From NCBI GenBank assembly GCA_013697785.1, contig JACCWE010000151.1, forward strand, positions 1-54,788: a stretch of 54,788 bases of DNA, in the 5' to 3' direction. The DNA is from Gemmatimonadaceae bacterium (GTDB lineage Bacteria > Gemmatimonadota > Gemmatimonadetes > Gemmatimonadales > Gemmatimonadaceae). Below, in pieces: positions 16,427 to 24,870 of the stretch. Position numbers and translations under genes: made by a program. The notes beneath the pieces are model-generated. The model did not search any database. It was not told the DNA's origin and saw only the letters and a program-made list of their open reading frames with translations. Each line of letters opens with the position of its first letter. Within the stretch, counting starts at the first letter, position 1.

Positions 16427-17392
16427 TCACCCCGGCGCTCCCATCTCGCCGCCCGTCAACGCATCCTCGCGATACGTGATCCACCCCGTTGTCTCCTCGG
16501 CGACGAGCTCGACATCGGTCCCGATAGGGATCGTGAGATTCGGCATCTCGTGCCCCGCCGGAAAGTCCGTCAGCACCGGAACGTCGAGATCCGACAGCAG
16601 ATCCAGAAGAAAGTTCTCGAATTCATCTTCCTCCGACCGATCGATCGAGAGCTTCCCGATGATCACACCGCGCACCCTGCGCAGCAGCCCCGCCGCGCGC
16701 AGATGCACGAGTCGCTCGTCGAGCACGCTCATGGGATCGCGCGTCTCCTCGAGGAAGAGGATCGAATCCGTCGTGTCGACCTCGTACGGAGTGCCGATAG
16801 TCTGCTGGACGAGCGAGAGATTGCCGCCGATCAGCCGTCCCGTCGCGCGCCCGGGGCGCACCACGCGCGCGATGCCCTTGCCGATCTTCGTCGTTGGGCG
16901 CGGGGTCGTCAGCGCCATGAGCAGCGACGCCATCGTCGGGTCGCGCGTGCTCGGAATCAGATCGTCGACCGTCGGCCCGTGAAAGGTGCGGAGCCCCGAT
17001 CGCCGCATCATCCACAGATGGAGCGCCGTGATGTCCGAGTAGCCGACGAAAATCTTCGGATTGCGCCGAAAAACCTCGGGCTCGAGATACGGGAGCATCC
17101 GCACCGCGCCATAGCCACCAGTGCCGCCGATCACGGCCTTTACTTTTGGATCGAGCCACACGCCCATGAAGTTCTCGGCCCTGCGCTCATCCTCCAGTCG
17201 CTTGAAGCGCCGGCCGGTGGCGATCTCCGGATCGAGCACCACGCTGTACCCCGCATGCTCGAGCGCCTTCACTCCGCGCAGCAGCCACCCCGGCCTCGGC
17301 GCATACGACGGCGCGACGATCCCAATCGCATCGCCCTTCGCGATGGGCGCTGGGCGAAGGAGTGGTGCGGTATCCGGCGGGTCGGGCGTCAT
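16427..17392 (-). CDS. LD-carboxypeptidase (S66 family, LdcA/MccF-like)
   Basis: A 321-residue serine peptidase that would cut the L,D bond of tetrapeptide stems in peptidoglycan recycling, or inactivate microcin-like compounds. The nucleophile Ser is in [12 protein letters not shown], preceded by [14 protein letters not shown]; the downstream Glu and His are in [16 protein letters not shown] and [15 protein letters not shown]. The S66 family is known for a Ser-His-Glu triad, all visible here. The ATG at 17392 gives a start without the basic N-terminal extension of a longer reading. It is divergent from the M28 peptidase. Confidence 0.87.
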   Translation of the reverse strand: MTPDPPDTAPLLRPAPIAKGDAIGIVAPSYAPRPGWLLRGVKALEHAGYSVVLDPEIATGRRFKRLEDERRAENFMGVWLDPKVKAVIGGTGGYGAVRMLPYLEPEVFRRNPKIFVGYSDITALHLWMMRRSGLRTFHGPTVDDLIPSTRDPTMASLLMALTTPRPTTKIGKGIARVVRPGRATGRLIGGNLSLVQQTIGTPYEVDTTDSILFLEETRDPMSVLDERLVHLRAAGLLRRVRGVIIGKLSIDRSEEDEFENFLLDLLSDLDVPVLTDFPAGHEMPNLTIPIGTDVELVAEETTGWITYREDALTGGEMGAPG

Positions 17393-17553
17393 TTCCCCGA
17401 AATTTAAGCGGCGCTGCGAGAATCCGTGGTAGCTCGAGGCCCGTATGGACACCGTAAGCCGACTAATGCTGGCCTGGCGCACCCCGAGCCTATATGAGCT
17501 ATCTTCGCCGATCCCGCCTGCCGCCTCTCTCCGCCCTCGACGTCCAAGGCCTA

Positions 17554-19866
17554 ATGGCTGCACCGAGTCGAGTGTCCGCGCTGCTTCGCCTGTTGGCGCT
17601 GCTCGCGCTGGTGTGCGCGCTGGTCATCCGCACAGCGCGTCCGCCCGCACCGCTCGCGGCGACCGCGCCAGCGACGCTGTTCTCGGGCGAGCGGGCGATG
17701 GTGCACGTGAAGGAGATGGCGCAGCGTCCGCATCCGATTGGGAGCGCGGACGCGGCCCGCGTTCGCGCATATGTCCTCGCCGAGCTCGGCAAACTCGGTG
17801 TGCCCGCGGAAGTGCAGGAGGCGACCGGCGTCGGCACGCGATACCAGGCCGTTGGCCGAATTCACAATGTGATCGCACGGATGCCGGGCACCACGCCGGG
17901 CGGCCCCGTCGTCATGCTGATGGCGCACACCGACGGCGTGCCCGCAGGTCCCGCGGCAGGCGACGACGCTTCCGGATCGTCGGTGCTGCTCGAGACCCTT
18001 CGCGCGCTCCGCGCCGGACCGCCACTGAAGCACGACGTCATCGCGCTCTTCACCGACGGCGAGGAAGCCGGGCTGCTCGGCGCAGCGGCGTTCGTGCGCG
18101 AGCATCGCTGGGCGAAGGACGTCGCGGCGGCGCTCAACTTCGAGGCGCGCGGCACGACGGGACGAGCGTTCATGTTCGAAACCGGTGCCGGCAATCTCGA
18201 TCTCGCGCGAGTGCTGCGAACGGCGCCCGACGTCTCCGCCACGTCGCTGATGGTGACGGTGTATCGCACGCTTCCCAACGACACGGATCTCTCGGAGATC
18301 GCGCAGCTCGGGCAGCCCGCGCTCAACTTCGCGTTCGCCGATGGAGTCCAGCGCTACCACACGACGCAGGACAACGTCGCGCAGCTCAACCCCGGCAGCA
18401 TCCAGCACGAGGGTGCGCAGGCGCTGGCGATCACGCGCGCGCTCGCGAACGGCCCGCTGCCGCGGCCGAAGACCGGAGATGCAGTCTTCTTCGATTTTCC
18501 AGTGCTCGGCCTCGTGCTCTATCCGGAGAGTGCGGCCCGCCCGCTCGCCATCGTGAGCGCGGTCTTCGTCGTCATCGCGCTCATCGCGATTCGTCGTCGC
18601 GAGCGTCGCTGGATTCGCGACCTCATCCTCGGTTTCCTCGCGACGGTGATTGCAACGGCGCTGAGCGGCGGTGCGGTGTATCTGGCCGGCCTCGGGCTCA
18701 CCCGCTTGCATGCGACGCTGAGCGGCGCACCGGGCTACAGCGGCGTGTACGCACTCGCTATTGCGCTGCTCGCGATCACGATCACGGTGGGCTGCTGGGC
18801 ACTGATGCGTCGCTGGGGCAGCGCGCCGGGCACCTTTGCGGGCACGCTCGTGGTGTGGTCGGTGCTCACGCTGCTCGTAACATGGAAGGCGCCGGGCGCG
18901 AGCTTCCTCTTCGTGTGGCCGCTGCTCGCCGCGACGATCGCGGCTTTGCTCGCTGCGCGCCAGGACATGATCAGCGCCGTCGCACTCTGGACAGCAACGA
19001 TCGTCGCCGCCGCGTTGCTCGTGCCCGTGGTCTACAGCATCGGCCTCATTCTGCTCGGGCTCACGACGGGTGGTGGCGTTGTGATGGGCGTGCTGATACC
19101 ACTGCTCGCGCTGTTGCTCGCGCCGCACTTCGACGCCGTGACGCGCGAGCGGCGGTGGCGTGCGACGCTGACGCTGTTCGCTGCGACGATTCTGTGCTTC
19201 CTCATTGGCGCAGCCACCGTGCGACCAAGCCTCCGGCATCCGGTACCATCGCTGATCGCCTACGTGGCAGATGCGGATGCGGGCGATGCGTGGCTCGTCG
19301 CTCCCGCCTCGCTGGCCAAGGCCGGTTCGTGGGGCGCATCGGCGCTCGGCTCGACATCTCTGCTCATGAACCCAGCCGAAAAGCGTGCGGGCGGAGACCC
19401 TCCAGCCTGGCTCACCACTGTATTCGGGCAGGAGCTGCGCACGAGAGTGCGCTCGGCTCCGCGAATCCCGATCACCGCGCCGACTGCAACCATCACCGCG
19501 GATTCGACGACCGTGCGAGGCCGGACGCTCACGCTCAGAATCGTGTCCGCGTCGGGAACAGGCTATCTCGAGATCCGTGCGGCGGAAGGGAAGGTGCTCG
19601 CTGCGGCGGTGGACGGACGCGCGATCGACAGCTCGCGCTACCGCAGGGCCTTGACCAAGTGGGATCTCGAGTACGATGCGCCGCCGGACTCCGGCTTCGC
19701 GCTGGAGCTCACGATTCCGCGCGATACGAAGGCGACGCTCGAGCTGATCACCCACACCGCGGGAATCGGCGCCCTCCCTGGCATCGACCTGCCGAGTCGT
19801 CCGGACGACGTCGTTCCGGTGCAAAGCGGCGACGAAACGATGGTATACAGACGCCTCACTTTCTGA
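17554..19866 (+). CDS. M28 aminopeptidase with a multi-pass membrane domain
   Basis: A 770-residue protein resembling eukaryotic ER-metallopeptidase (ERMP1). One N-terminal membrane segment leads into an M28 peptidase domain (residues about 45-300). The zinc ligands are visible in MAHTDGVPAG (His), AGDDASGSS (Asp), FTDGEEAGLLG (Glu) and RYHTTQDN (His). About eight transmembrane helices follow (residues about 310-575), then a soluble C-terminal beta domain. It may cut peptides at the membrane. The start could also be 17494, which adds 20 residues; 17554 puts the first membrane helix at the end. Codon use looks like its neighbours'. Confidence 0.85.
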   Translation: MAAPSRVSALLRLLALLALVCALVIRTARPPAPLAATAPATLFSGERAMVHVKEMAQRPHPIGSADAARVRAYVLAELGKLGVPAEVQEATGVGTRYQAVGRIHNVIARMPGTTPGGPVVMLMAHTDGVPAGPAAGDDASGSSVLLETLRALRAGPPLKHDVIALFTDGEEAGLLGAAAFVREHRWAKDVAAALNFEARGTTGRAFMFETGAGNLDLARVLRTAPDVSATSLMVTVYRTLPNDTDLSEIAQLGQPALNFAFADGVQRYHTTQDNVAQLNPGSIQHEGAQALAITRALANGPLPRPKTGDAVFFDFPVLGLVLYPESAARPLAIVSAVFVVIALIAIRRRERRWIRDLILGFLATVIATALSGGAVYLAGLGLTRLHATLSGAPGYSGVYALAIALLAITITVGCWALMRRWGSAPGTFAGTLVVWSVLTLLVTWKAPGASFLFVWPLLAATIAALLAARQDMISAVALWTATIVAAALLVPVVYSIGLILLGLTTGGGVVMGVLIPLLALLLAPHFDAVTRERRWRATLTLFAATILCFLIGAATVRPSLRHPVPSLIAYVADADAGDAWLVAPASLAKAGSWGASALGSTSLLMNPAEKRAGGDPPAWLTTVFGQELRTRVRSAPRIPITAPTATITADSTTVRGRTLTLRIVSASGTGYLEIRAAEGKVLAAAVDGRAIDSSRYRRALTKWDLEYDAPPDSGFALELTIPRDTKATLELITHTAGIGALPGIDLPSRPDDVVPVQSGDETMVYRRLTF

Positions 19867-19897
19867 GCCGCGCGTTTCGCGTCCCCAAGCGAACGGC

Positions 19898-19903
19898 TAG
19901 ATT
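19898..19903 (+). promoter_or_regulatory. TAGATT -10-like box before ispH
   Basis: TAGATT lies 5 bp before the ispH ATG with no Shine-Dalgarno between them. The -35 region is not convincing. It resembles the box before the thioesterase gene. Confidence 0.3.
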
Positions 19904-19908
19904 GCAGC

Positions 19909-21120
19909 ATGGCCGCGAATGAGAGCGCGATGTACTTCCGGAAGGGGTTTGGTCTCAAGGCGGACGTCCAGGAGACGCTTGCCACAGACTACTCCGGACG
20001 GCTCGTAGATCTATTGCAGACACGGGGTTACGCCCTCACCGCGGGCGATACCACGGTCCGCCTGGCGCGCGAGTTCGGCTTCTGCTACGGGGTCGAGCGC
20101 GCGGTCGAATACGCCTACCAGACGCGCACGAAATTTCCCGACCGCCGCATCCTCCTCGTCGGCGAGATCATCCACAATCCGCACGTGAACGACCGGCTGC
20201 GCGAGATGGGGATCGAGATCCTGATCCCCGGCCCCGACGGCTTCGACTACTCGGCGATCACGCCCGAGGACGTCGTCATCCTCCCCGCGTTCGGCGTGCC
20301 GATGAAGGATTTCCAGACGCTGCGCGAATCCGGATGCGTAGTGGTCGACACGACGTGCGGCTCGGTGCTCAACGTGTGGAAGCGCGTCGAGGCATATGCG
20401 CGCGACGGCCTCACGTCGCTCATCCACGGCAAGCACTATCACGAGGAGACGCGCGCCACGGCGTCGCAGGCGGAGAAGCACATCGGTGCGCACTGGATCG
20501 TCGTGCGCGACATGACCGAGGCGAAGATGGTGTGCGAGTATATCGAGGGGCGCGGCGACCGCAACGAGTTTCTCGCCAAGTTCGCCCCCGCGGTGAGCGC
20601 CGGCTTCGATCCGGACTTCGAGCTGCGCCGCATCGGCGTTGCGAACCAGACGACGATGCTCGCACGTGAGTCGTTGGCGATCGGCGAGGAAGTCGGCGCT
20701 GCGATCGAGCGCGCGCGCGGAACCGAGGCGCGCGCGGTCGACTTCCGCTCCTTCGACACGATCTGCTCCGCGACGCAGGATAGACAGGATGCCGTGAAGG
20801 AGCTGCTGGCCGAGCCGCTGGATGTGATGGTCGTCGTGGGCGGGTACAACTCGAGCAACACGATCTCGCTCGCGGCGATCTGTGCCGAGCACGTGACGAC
20901 GTACCACATCGAGGACGCGGCGGCGATCGATCCGGGAGCGGGGACGATCCGCCATAAGCCGATTGGGTGCGCCGAGGAGATCAAGACGAGCTGGATGCCG
21001 GAGCACGGCGCCGTGCGGGTTGGGCTGACCGCTGGCGCGAGCACGCCGAACAATAAGATCGGCGACACCGTCGCGCGAGTATTCGCGACGCGGGGCATCG
21101 ATCCGGCCAGCATCGCGTGA
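19909..21120 (+). CDS. ispH: 4-hydroxy-3-methylbut-2-enyl diphosphate reductase (IspH)
   Basis: A 403-residue enzyme for the last step of the MEP pathway, reducing HMBPP to IPP and DMAPP. The three cysteines that bind the iron-sulfur cluster are at 59 (FGFCYGVERAV), 150 (DTTCGSV) and 286 (TICSATQDRQ). His ligands for diphosphate are seen in EIIHNP and HGKHYHEET. It is about 90 residues longer than the E. coli form and has an N-terminal extension and inserts like the cyanobacterial/plant type. It overlaps the next gene by GTGA, so the two are coupled. Confidence 0.95.
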   Translation: MAANESAMYFRKGFGLKADVQETLATDYSGRLVDLLQTRGYALTAGDTTVRLAREFGFCYGVERAVEYAYQTRTKFPDRRILLVGEIIHNPHVNDRLREMGIEILIPGPDGFDYSAITPEDVVILPAFGVPMKDFQTLRESGCVVVDTTCGSVLNVWKRVEAYARDGLTSLIHGKHYHEETRATASQAEKHIGAHWIVVRDMTEAKMVCEYIEGRGDRNEFLAKFAPAVSAGFDPDFELRRIGVANQTTMLARESLAIGEEVGAAIERARGTEARAVDFRSFDTICSATQDRQDAVKELLAEPLDVMVVVGGYNSSNTISLAAICAEHVTTYHIEDAAAIDPGAGTIRHKPIGCAEEIKTSWMPEHGAVRVGLTAGASTPNNKIGDTVARVFATRGIDPASIA

Positions 21121-22103
21121 CGACTGCTGCGCGTCCGCTCTTCGGCTCGGCCGAGCTTCGCGCGGGCACGACGAAAGTAGTCATCATACCCGCGCTGGGC
21201 GGGAAGATCGCGAGTATGGAGATGGCGGGGCGCGAGTGGCTGTGGACGAGCGACGTCATCGCGCACTCGGCGCCGATCGACGGCGCCTCCTACGTCGAGA
21301 CCGCGGACTCGGGTGGCTACGACGAATGCTTTCCGACGGTGGCGGCGTGCACGCTGCCGGCGATCTCGGGGCGCTACGCGGCGCTGTCACTGCCGAATGC
21401 GTACAGCGGCCTCGCGCTTCCCGATCACGGCGAGCTGTGGTCGCAGTCGACGACCTTCGAGCTCAAGACGCTCGAGGAAGGGACGTACGCGGTGTGCGGA
21501 TGGGTGGGGAAGCGGATGCCGTATCGCTTCGCGCGCGCGATTTACGTGACGGCGGATCGCGTGGAGATGCACTACGCGGTGACGAACGACGGGCTGGACC
21601 GACTGCCATTTTTATGGAGCGCGCATCCGCTGCTGCCGCTGACGAAGAACACGAAGCTCGAATTCCCGGAAGGCGCGCGCGTACGCGTATGGGCGCAGCA
21701 CGGCATCGAGCTGGGCGGCCCGGGGGCGGAGCATCGCTGGCCGCGCGCGGTGGCGGCGGGAAAGAATCACGACTTCCGCAATCCCGATTTGATCGCGCGG
21801 AAGTATGCCTGCAAGCTCTTTCTCGACATGGGCACGGGCCGCGCGGCGGTCGAGGACCAGAATGCGCGCCTCGAGGTTTCCTTCGACACGGCGAGCGTCA
21901 CGCACTTCGGCCTCTGGCTCAACCGTGGCGGCTGGTCCCCCTTCCCGCGCGCGAAGCCCTACTACAACCTCGCTTTCGAACCATGTATCGGCGCCCCGGA
22001 CTCCCTAACCGAATCCCTGGGCCAGTGGCGCAGCGCGAACTACCTGGAACCGGGCCAAACACGCGAATGGACACTCACGTGGCGCGGGACGAAGCTGTTG
22101 TAG
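21117..22103 (+). CDS. Aldose-1-epimerase-like (galactose mutarotase) protein
   Basis: A 328-residue beta-sandwich protein resembling aldose 1-epimerase and DUF4432-like mutarotases. It would interconvert sugar anomers or bind carbohydrate. Features are IIPALGGKIASMEMAGREWLW, ESGGYDECFPT-type and PDHGELWSQSTTFEL segments, and a C-terminal half with FLWSAHPLLPL (a His in the expected place). It starts at GTG and overlaps the ispH stop in GTGA. Which sugar, and why it pairs with IspH, is unclear. The gene ends just before the long palindrome. Confidence 0.75.
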   Translation: MTTAARPLFGSAELRAGTTKVVIIPALGGKIASMEMAGREWLWTSDVIAHSAPIDGASYVETADSGGYDECFPTVAACTLPAISGRYAALSLPNAYSGLALPDHGELWSQSTTFELKTLEEGTYAVCGWVGKRMPYRFARAIYVTADRVEMHYAVTNDGLDRLPFLWSAHPLLPLTKNTKLEFPEGARVRVWAQHGIELGGPGAEHRWPRAVAAGKNHDFRNPDLIARKYACKLFLDMGTGRAAVEDQNARLEVSFDTASVTHFGLWLNRGGWSPFPRAKPYYNLAFEPCIGAPDSLTESLGQWRSANYLEPGQTREWTLTWRGTKLL

Positions 22104-22130
22104 CATCCGCAGTTCGCCGTTTCCGTCTTT

Positions 22131-22258
22131 GTCCGTCTCATCCGTTTGTGTCCGTATCTCCCATTGTTAGTGTCCGACTCGGGCTGACGCGGGGTTGGCG
22201 AATGCGCCCAAGCAGACTCTAACAGCAGGAGATACGGACACAAACGGATGAGACGGAC
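22131..22258. repeat. 128-nt palindrome with 31-bp perfect arms
   Basis: Bases 22131-22161 and 22228-22258 are exact reverse complements (31 of 31). The pairing continues inward: GTTAG (22166-22170) with CTAAC (22219-22223), then GTC with GAC and GGGC (22181-22184) with GCCC (22206-22209). The result is a nearly full hairpin with a loop of about 21 nt. CCGT recurs every 9-10 bp on the left arm, like a protein-binding repeat. Several mismatches become G-U pairs if the complementary strand is transcribed. There is no T-run, so it is not a standard terminator. It lies 58 bp before the GxxExxY-type gene. Confidence 0.8.
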
Positions 22259-22318
22259 GCTAACTAATAAGACAATTCGATGATGTGATTGGGCGGATCG
22301 GGCCGACAATGTCGGATG

Positions 22319-22756
22319 ATGCAGAAACGCGAAAACGGGCTGTTCCAGGGCGCACTGACGCGCTCTGTCATCGGCGCCTTTTTTGATGTCCATCGTGATC
22401 TTGGATTCGGTTTTCGAGAATACGTGTGTGCGCTCGCGCTGGAACGCGAGCTAAAAGCCAGAGGGCATCGCGTCGACCGCGAGGTTGCGGTCGTGGTTTA
22501 CTATCGCGGAGAGCCGCTCGCGCTGCAGATGCTCGACATGATCGTCGATGCAAAGGTCGTGGTCGAGATGAAAGCGACCGACAGTCTGCATCCTGGCGCG
22601 AAGGGGCAACTCTTCAGTTACCTATGCACAACGAATCTCGAAGTGGGACTTCTGTTGCACTTCGGGCGTCAACCGAAGTTTTATCGCGTCATTTGCGAAA
22701 ATCGGTTCAAGCGACGCCTCGTCACGGCTTCAGCCCCCGGTCCACCGTTACCGTGA
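22319..22756 (+). CDS. GxxExxY-family PD-(D/E)XK protein (variant motif)
   Basis: A 145-residue protein of the GxxExxY family (PDDEXK_3), a small nuclease-like fold of unknown role. The signature region reads GFGFREYVCALALEREL, so the expected Tyr of GxxExxY is a Cys here. The nuclease-like core is DMIVDAKVVVEMKA, with Asp, Glu and Lys in the D-(D/E)XK order, then GQLFSYLCTTNLEVGLLLHFG. Start choice is between ATGs at 22316 and 22319. It follows the long palindrome, and its 3' end overlaps the LpxR-like gene on the other strand by 35 bp. Base composition near the palindrome is lower in GC than the flanks. Confidence 0.85.
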   Translation: MQKRENGLFQGALTRSVIGAFFDVHRDLGFGFREYVCALALERELKARGHRVDREVAVVVYYRGEPLALQMLDMIVDAKVVVEMKATDSLHPGAKGQLFSYLCTTNLEVGLLLHFGRQPKFYRVICENRFKRRLVTASAPGPPLP

Positions 22757-23771
22757 TCGTGCCGTAGGAGTGATTCGGAACCTCCTCCGTCTTGTACTCC
22801 TTGCCCGTGTGCGTGCCGCCGAAGGTGATTGTCAGCGAGTGGCGTCGGACCGCTATGCCGAAATCGTAGCTGTTTACCCAGGGAATGCGATCGACCGAGA
22901 AGGTCGTGTCGTTTTTCGCGTAGCTGCGGTCGAGCAGCTGATCGTACAGCGCCAGCGACTCGCGCACTCCGCCATACAGCCAGATGCCGAAGTCGCGCGG
23001 GCCCGCGCGCGCGCGAGCGCCTGGGCTCCACGGGTGCGCGAGATGGTAGCCTATCCGCGCCTCGAGCTCGCCGTACGCGCCCGTGCGCGCGTTTCCCAGC
23101 TGCGCGTTCCACGATGGCATGACGTCGAAGAAGTCGCGACCATCCTGCGCCGAGAACGCGAGTCGCAGATGATCCGTGTACGACACGCTCGCCGCGGGAA
23201 AGAGGCCGAGCTGATAGCGCCACCCCGGCGGATCGACCTGGCCGATGACGTGGTGAAAGCCCTTCTGCAGCGCCTCCGCCCCCGACTCGCGCCCAGTGAT
23301 TCCCGCGACGATGCCGAAGGATGTGAGCCGCTTTTCGGAGATGATGTTCGCCGTCACGTCAGCGTGCAGCCAGCCGGCGAAGGCGCGATCGCCCGGGATC
23401 GGCGCGGAGATCGTGCTGTCCTCCGGCGCGCCAACTTGCAGCTGCGATGCGCGATGGCTGAGCGGCTCCGGCGTATACATCTGCTGCGCGATCGCAAACT
23501 CCGTCGTGAGGCATCGCGCTCCGATCGCCTCGCGTCCGGTGCACGGCGCGGCCGAGCGAACGAACCGTCCCCAGAGCGGCGCCGTCGCGCGCGACAGCGA
23601 CACTCGAATCCCGTTCGTATACTCGCCGTCGGGACGCTGCTTTTGCGGGAGCCACACGTCGAGCGCGTCGTTCTCCACCTGTACCAGCGTGCCGGGCACA
23701 GCCTGCGCATGCGCCGATGCCGGAATGCAGGTGACCCATATCGCCACAGCCGCCAGTCGTATCGCCATCAT
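22722..23771 (-). CDS. LpxR-family lipid A deacylase
   Basis: A 349-residue outer-membrane protein (DUF2219/LpxR family) that in relatives removes a 3'-acyloxyacyl chain from lipid A. A signal peptide (VAIWVTCIPASAHAQ) is followed by the family marks VENDAL and YTNGIRVSLS (catalytic Asn-Asp and Thr-Asn), DRAFAGWLHADV, the proposed catalytic His in GFHHVIGQ, and a last strand GKEYKTEEVPNHSYGTITV. The start is set at 23771 (a second ATG is 23768). It implies an LPS-bearing outer membrane and possible lipid A tailoring. It converges on the GxxExxY gene. Confidence 0.85.
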   Translation of the reverse strand: MMAIRLAAVAIWVTCIPASAHAQAVPGTLVQVENDALDVWLPQKQRPDGEYTNGIRVSLSRATAPLWGRFVRSAAPCTGREAIGARCLTTEFAIAQQMYTPEPLSHRASQLQVGAPEDSTISAPIPGDRAFAGWLHADVTANIISEKRLTSFGIVAGITGRESGAEALQKGFHHVIGQVDPPGWRYQLGLFPAASVSYTDHLRLAFSAQDGRDFFDVMPSWNAQLGNARTGAYGELEARIGYHLAHPWSPGARARAGPRDFGIWLYGGVRESLALYDQLLDRSYAKNDTTFSVDRIPWVNSYDFGIAVRRHSLTITFGGTHTGKEYKTEEVPNHSYGTITVTVDRGLKP

Positions 23772-23838
23772 TGCGCGACGCGCACGATGCGACGACAGTT
23801 CGTGCGAACGGAACCCGACGGCTGAGGTGCGCCTGATC

Positions 23839-24210
23839 ATGTACTCTGTAGTGAACCGAAGTGCGCGTGGAGTGGCCCTCGCGCTCGTCGCCGCGCTGGC
23901 GACAGGCTGCCATCAACATCGCGCAGCCAATCCGACATCGCTCGCACCCGATATCGGAATCGAATCAGGCCCCCAGCCAGTTGCGCCGCTGTTGAGCCGC
24001 GGCGACAAGGTTCTCGTCGTTATCGATGGGGAGAAGCAGGGGTCGGGCACCTTCAATGGCGATCGCGTCGTCCTCGATCCCCCGCTCGATACCATCTCAC
24101 CCGCACGCATCGACTCGGCGCGGATCCGTGTCGGACCCGCGACGCGCGAAATGTACGGCGTGAGCTATCGGATGGTAGGCGTCCTGCTCGTGTGGCTGCG
24201 CCCCGATTGA
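23839..24210 (+). CDS. Putative small lipoprotein
   Basis: A 123-residue lipoprotein: signal ALALVAALATGC with the lipid Cys at about 24, then a polar domain with the segment GDKVLVVIDGEKQGSGTFNGDRVVLDPPLD. I do not recognise a family. The ATG at 23839 fits the signal peptide; longer readings extend into LpxR on the other strand. It is convergent with the small membrane protein gene, with 4 bp between. Confidence 0.65.
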   Translation: MYSVVNRSARGVALALVAALATGCHQHRAANPTSLAPDIGIESGPQPVAPLLSRGDKVLVVIDGEKQGSGTFNGDRVVLDPPLDTISPARIDSARIRVGPATREMYGVSYRMVGVLLVWLRPD

Positions 24211-24214
24211 GCGA

Positions 24215-24691
24215 TCAGCTCGTGCGTCCCTTTCGGCTCGCCCAGTCGCGACCATAGATCGACGACAGCGTCAGCGCGCCGGCGGCTGTCATGATCACAC
24301 CCGTCGCCCCGATCACGGTCGCGTAGAGCGGACCGTTCTCGAACAGCACGTTCGGCGGGAGGAAGAGCACGACGGCCATCGCCACCCAGCAGAGCGCGGT
24401 GCCGACCAGCCATACCGCGACGATCATCTGCGTACGATCCGACTCGACGTGGCGGCTCTTGCGGCGCGCCATCGTGAAGAGGAACGCGGCGGCTACGATC
24501 AACGCAACGACCGACACACCCTTCTGCGCCGTGGTGTTGACGCCGAGGAAGAAGAGGGCGCCGACGAGGCACGCGAGAACCGCGATCGTCAGCCCCTGAT
24601 AGGCACCGATCGTGACTCCCTTCTTGCGACGAAGGATCGTGTTCTCGTCCGCGTATGGATCGGGGCGCTTGCGCTCAGCAACCTGGCTCAT
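24215..24691 (-). CDS. Four-helix membrane protein, unknown function
   Basis: A 158-residue protein with four hydrophobic helices near residues 30-50, 57-77, 90-112 and 120-145, and a charged N-terminus (RKRPDPYADENTILRRKK). The ATG at 24691 has a GGAG site 8 bp upstream and is preferred over a GTG at 24700. No family is recognised. Confidence 0.65.
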   Translation of the reverse strand: MSQVAERKRPDPYADENTILRRKKGVTIGAYQGLTIAVLACLVGALFFLGVNTTAQKGVSVVALIVAAAFLFTMARRKSRHVESDRTQMIVAVWLVGTALCWVAMAVVLFLPPNVLFENGPLYATVIGATGVIMTAAGALTLSSIYGRDWASRKGRTS

Positions 24692-24870
24692 GCCGTTCAC
24701 TCCGGGCGTGGATGCATGTCGTGCCTATGGGGGTACCAGAGAGAGACGCGCGGGGCTGGCAGGCGGCAACGTCCGGGTTATGCACGTCTGGGCGCTATCG
24801 GGACCAGCCTCCCGACGCCACTTTTGATCTCGGCACCAACCGCCGCCGCACCTTCCGAGAGGACGCTTCA

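Noticed and set aside
22131-22258. Palindrome read as insertion-sequence ends
   Set aside because: The 66-nt interior encodes nothing, and no transposase or target duplication is visible next to the arms.
22131-22258. Palindrome read as a Rho-independent terminator
   Set aside because: No T-run follows on either strand, and the stem is far longer than usual.
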